From JAEUIG01 sp046349775 (lineage in GTDB: Bacteria > Planctomycetota > Planctomycetia > Planctomycetales > Planctomycetaceae): 20,680 nucleotides of DNA. The position numbers and the translations under genes are program-made. The DNA lies in NCBI GenBank assembly GCA_046349775.1, contig JAXMBS010000087.1, positions 1 to 20,680 of the forward strand, read 5' to 3'. Positions 19,082 to 20,680 of this stretch are shown here, in pieces (positions within the stretch are counted from its first letter, which is position 1; each line of letters starts with the position of its first letter). A model generated the notes under the pieces. That model was not told the DNA's origin and ran no database searches. It saw only the letters and a list, made by a program, of their open reading frames with translations.

Positions 19082-20680
19082 TCACTCCCGGTCGCCGGTC
19101 GACCGCCCCAGCGCCAGGTCGAACTCGCTGATCGCCGGGATCAGCATGGCGACAGTCGTGAAGCCGTACGCGAAGGCGACGACCAGCATCACGCCAAACG
19201 TATCCCCCAGCAGGAAGCTGGTCAGGGCGTAGAACGTCAAGAACGGCAGCAGGAACGAGGCTAACTTGAGGGCGGGGGCCGGATTCTTGCGGGTCAGCGA
19301 CGCCGTCAGCCCCAGGCTCCCTCCCAGGATAAACAGCAGGAACGGCGGGAACTGCAGCGCAAACGAAGACCGCGCCTCCACGATCAGCATCAGACAGATG
19401 AACATCCCGACAAACAGGAAGAACACCGTCCCCAGGCTGTGGGCAATTGCCGCCCGGGAACTGGAGTATGACAGTCCCGAATGCACGCCCAGCGTCGTCG
19501 AAAACGCCGCCAGCACCAGGAATCCGAGCATCACGTAGACAGCGTTCTCAACCGTGGTTTGTCCGCGGATGACCGCCACGATCACCAGCAGCAGCGGCAC
19601 GGCCAGCACCGGCGCCGTGTTGTACAGGGCGCCTCCCAGCTTGCCGAACACGAACTCTTTCGGCGTGACGTCCGTCACGAGCAACAGTTCCAGCGTCTGA
19701 CCGTCGCGTTCGGTCGTCAGCGCCGTCACGGATTGGGCGTTTGCGAGCAACAGCGCAACCAGCGCCAGCCCCACGAAAACGAACCCTTCGCGGGAGATCA
19801 TTCCCAGCACGAGCGTGCGATCGGCCGGCGCCGAATAGAGGTACCATAGCGCCACTCCCGCCAGCACGAAGTACGCCAGCTTGATCAACAGCACCTTGCG
19901 GCCGTAGGCGCGGGTGCAGATTTCCCTCCAGATCACCGGCTGTTCCCACACGGGACGATGCTGCGCCCGTGTCGCCGCCTCCTTCTTCAGGGCCTGTTCA
20001 TAGACCCACTTGGAAGGGTTCCATTCCCGCAGCCGCACGATCGTGAGCGATGTGGTCGCGACTCCCAATAGTGCCAGTGACAACACCGGCCGCCACGCAG
20101 ACAGCTCAGGCGTCCGCAAGTCCGTTCGTGCCAGCGGATCGAGCACCCCCGCCAGCGCCCGGTACGGGTTCAGCAGTGTGGCAACGTCGGCCAGCGGACC
20201 CGTTGCGATAATCGCGTCAATCGCCTCCACTGCTCCCAGGAACAGCGCGAGTCCCAGCACGCTGATCGCCAGCGTCTGGAAAGTCTTCTCCCGCCAGAAC
20301 GCGACCAACGACCCCCAGCTTCCCGCCGCCAAAGCCGCCGCCGCGCACAGCGCCTCAAGCCAGAAGATCTGCGACAGCGTCACGCCGCCGAGCATTCGGA
20401 CAAAGCAAAACACCGGGATGGACACGGCAATCAGCACGCCGACCGGCTGCAAGCCGGCCAGCAGCTTGCCCAGCACCAGCTCCCGGTTCCGCAGGTCGGT
20501 CATGAGCAGCAGGATCAGCGTGCGACGGTCCTTCTCCTGGGCGACGTTCGACGCCCCGAACAGCAGCGCGCCGGCCATGACGACCGTCAACTGCACGACG
20601 GCAAACACGCTGAACACGAACCGGCCGAACCGCGCGATGTCTCCCACGTTGCGGGCCGGCTGAAACCCGAAGGTCGCGTG
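19082..20680 (-). CDS. ABC-2 type transporter permease, duplicated module (5' end cut by window)
   Basis: This is an inner-membrane ABC permease subunit. The frame runs to the window edge: the in-frame codons before GTG 20647 (HATFGFQPARN) read naturally into the protein, so the true start is outside. Numbered from that GTG, two similar modules can be seen. Each has a hydrophobic helix, then an EKDRRTLxLLLxTDLxxxE-like amphipathic segment, then GKL. The first copy is at ~38-60 (EKDRRTLILLLMTDL, VLGKLLA) and the second at ~311-335 (ERDGQTLELLLVTDV, VFGKLGG). This segment is characteristic of ABC-2 permeases, where it contacts the ATPase. About a dozen membrane helices are visible, ending in FAYGFTTVAMLIPAI. 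The ATPase gene is not in the window and may lie upstream. The exported substrate is unknown. Confidence 0.85.
   Translation of the reverse strand, partial: HATFGFQPARNVGDIARFGRFVFSVFAVVQLTVVMAGALLFGASNVAQEKDRRTLILLLMTDLRNRELVLGKLLAGLQPVGVLIAVSIPVFCFVRMLGGVTLSQIFWLEALCAAAALAAGSWGSLVAFWREKTFQTLAISVLGLALFLGAVEAIDAIIATGPLADVATLLNPYRALAGVLDPLARTDLRTPELSAWRPVLSLALLGVATTSLTIVRLREWNPSKWVYEQALKKEAATRAQHRPVWEQPVIWREICTRAYGRKVLLIKLAYFVLAGVALWYLYSAPADRTLVLGMISREGFVFVGLALVALLLANAQSVTALTTERDGQTLELLLVTDVTPKEFVFGKLGGALYNTAPVLAVPLLLVIVAVIRGQTTVENAVYVMLGFLVLAAFSTTLGVHSGLSYSSSRAAIAHSLGTVFFLFVGMFICLMLIVEARSSFALQFPPFLLFILGGSLGLTASLTRKNPAPALKLASFLLPFLTFYALTSFLLGDTFGVMLVVAFAYGFTTVAMLIPAISEFDLALGRSTGDRE

Overview
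The window looks like chromosomal DNA of a planctomycete (Planctomycetota). This is inferred from gene content and style, not from a marker gene. The DNA is GC-rich and Shine-Dalgarno sites are sparse. It has a run of secreted proteins of planctomycete type (a NAL1-like serine peptidase and a DUF885 metallopeptidase), a decayed or mis-sequenced leucine-rich-repeat protein, an extremely Asp/Glu-rich small protein, and gaps filled with short-period repeats. No phage, plasmid, transposase, CRISPR, rRNA or tRNA signature was seen.

Layout. 1-1290 (minus strand): a secreted protein cut by the window edge, then a thioredoxin-dependent peroxiredoxin (bcp). 1737-5813 (plus): an acidic protein ending in a strong hairpin, then an IleRS-type class I aminoacyl-tRNA synthetase. 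The first 2.7 kb of the synthetase gene are clean. Its last 0.85 kb can be read only by switching frame about ten times. 5839-7557 (plus): a leucine-rich-repeat protein gene broken in the same way, then a phytanoyl-CoA dioxygenase-family gene whose 5' end is also broken. 7849-9772 (minus): a sodium:solute symporter of PanF type with an overlapping DUF997/YhdT-like partner. 10228-13711 (plus): a large membrane protein of unknown function, split into two overlapping frames by what looks like two one-base losses. 13927-18022 (plus): a DUF885 zinc-peptidase-like protein and a NAL1-like trypsin-fold peptidase, both with signal peptides; the second is closed by a perfect intrinsic terminator. 18096-20680 (minus): a KaiC/RAD55-like ATPase, and upstream of it a two-module ABC-2 permease that runs off the window.

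Most genes look like independent housekeeping or accessory units. The only convincing functional pair is the symporter with its small membrane partner. I found no coherent new multi-gene system. The points most worth following up are: the dense indel island at about 4.96-6.96 kb, which spans three unrelated genes and so looks like a consensus-quality problem; the two-base split of the large membrane protein gene; an in-frame heptanucleotide-repeat insertion inside the synthetase gene, with similar heptamer arrays in several intergenic gaps; and the large membrane protein itself.
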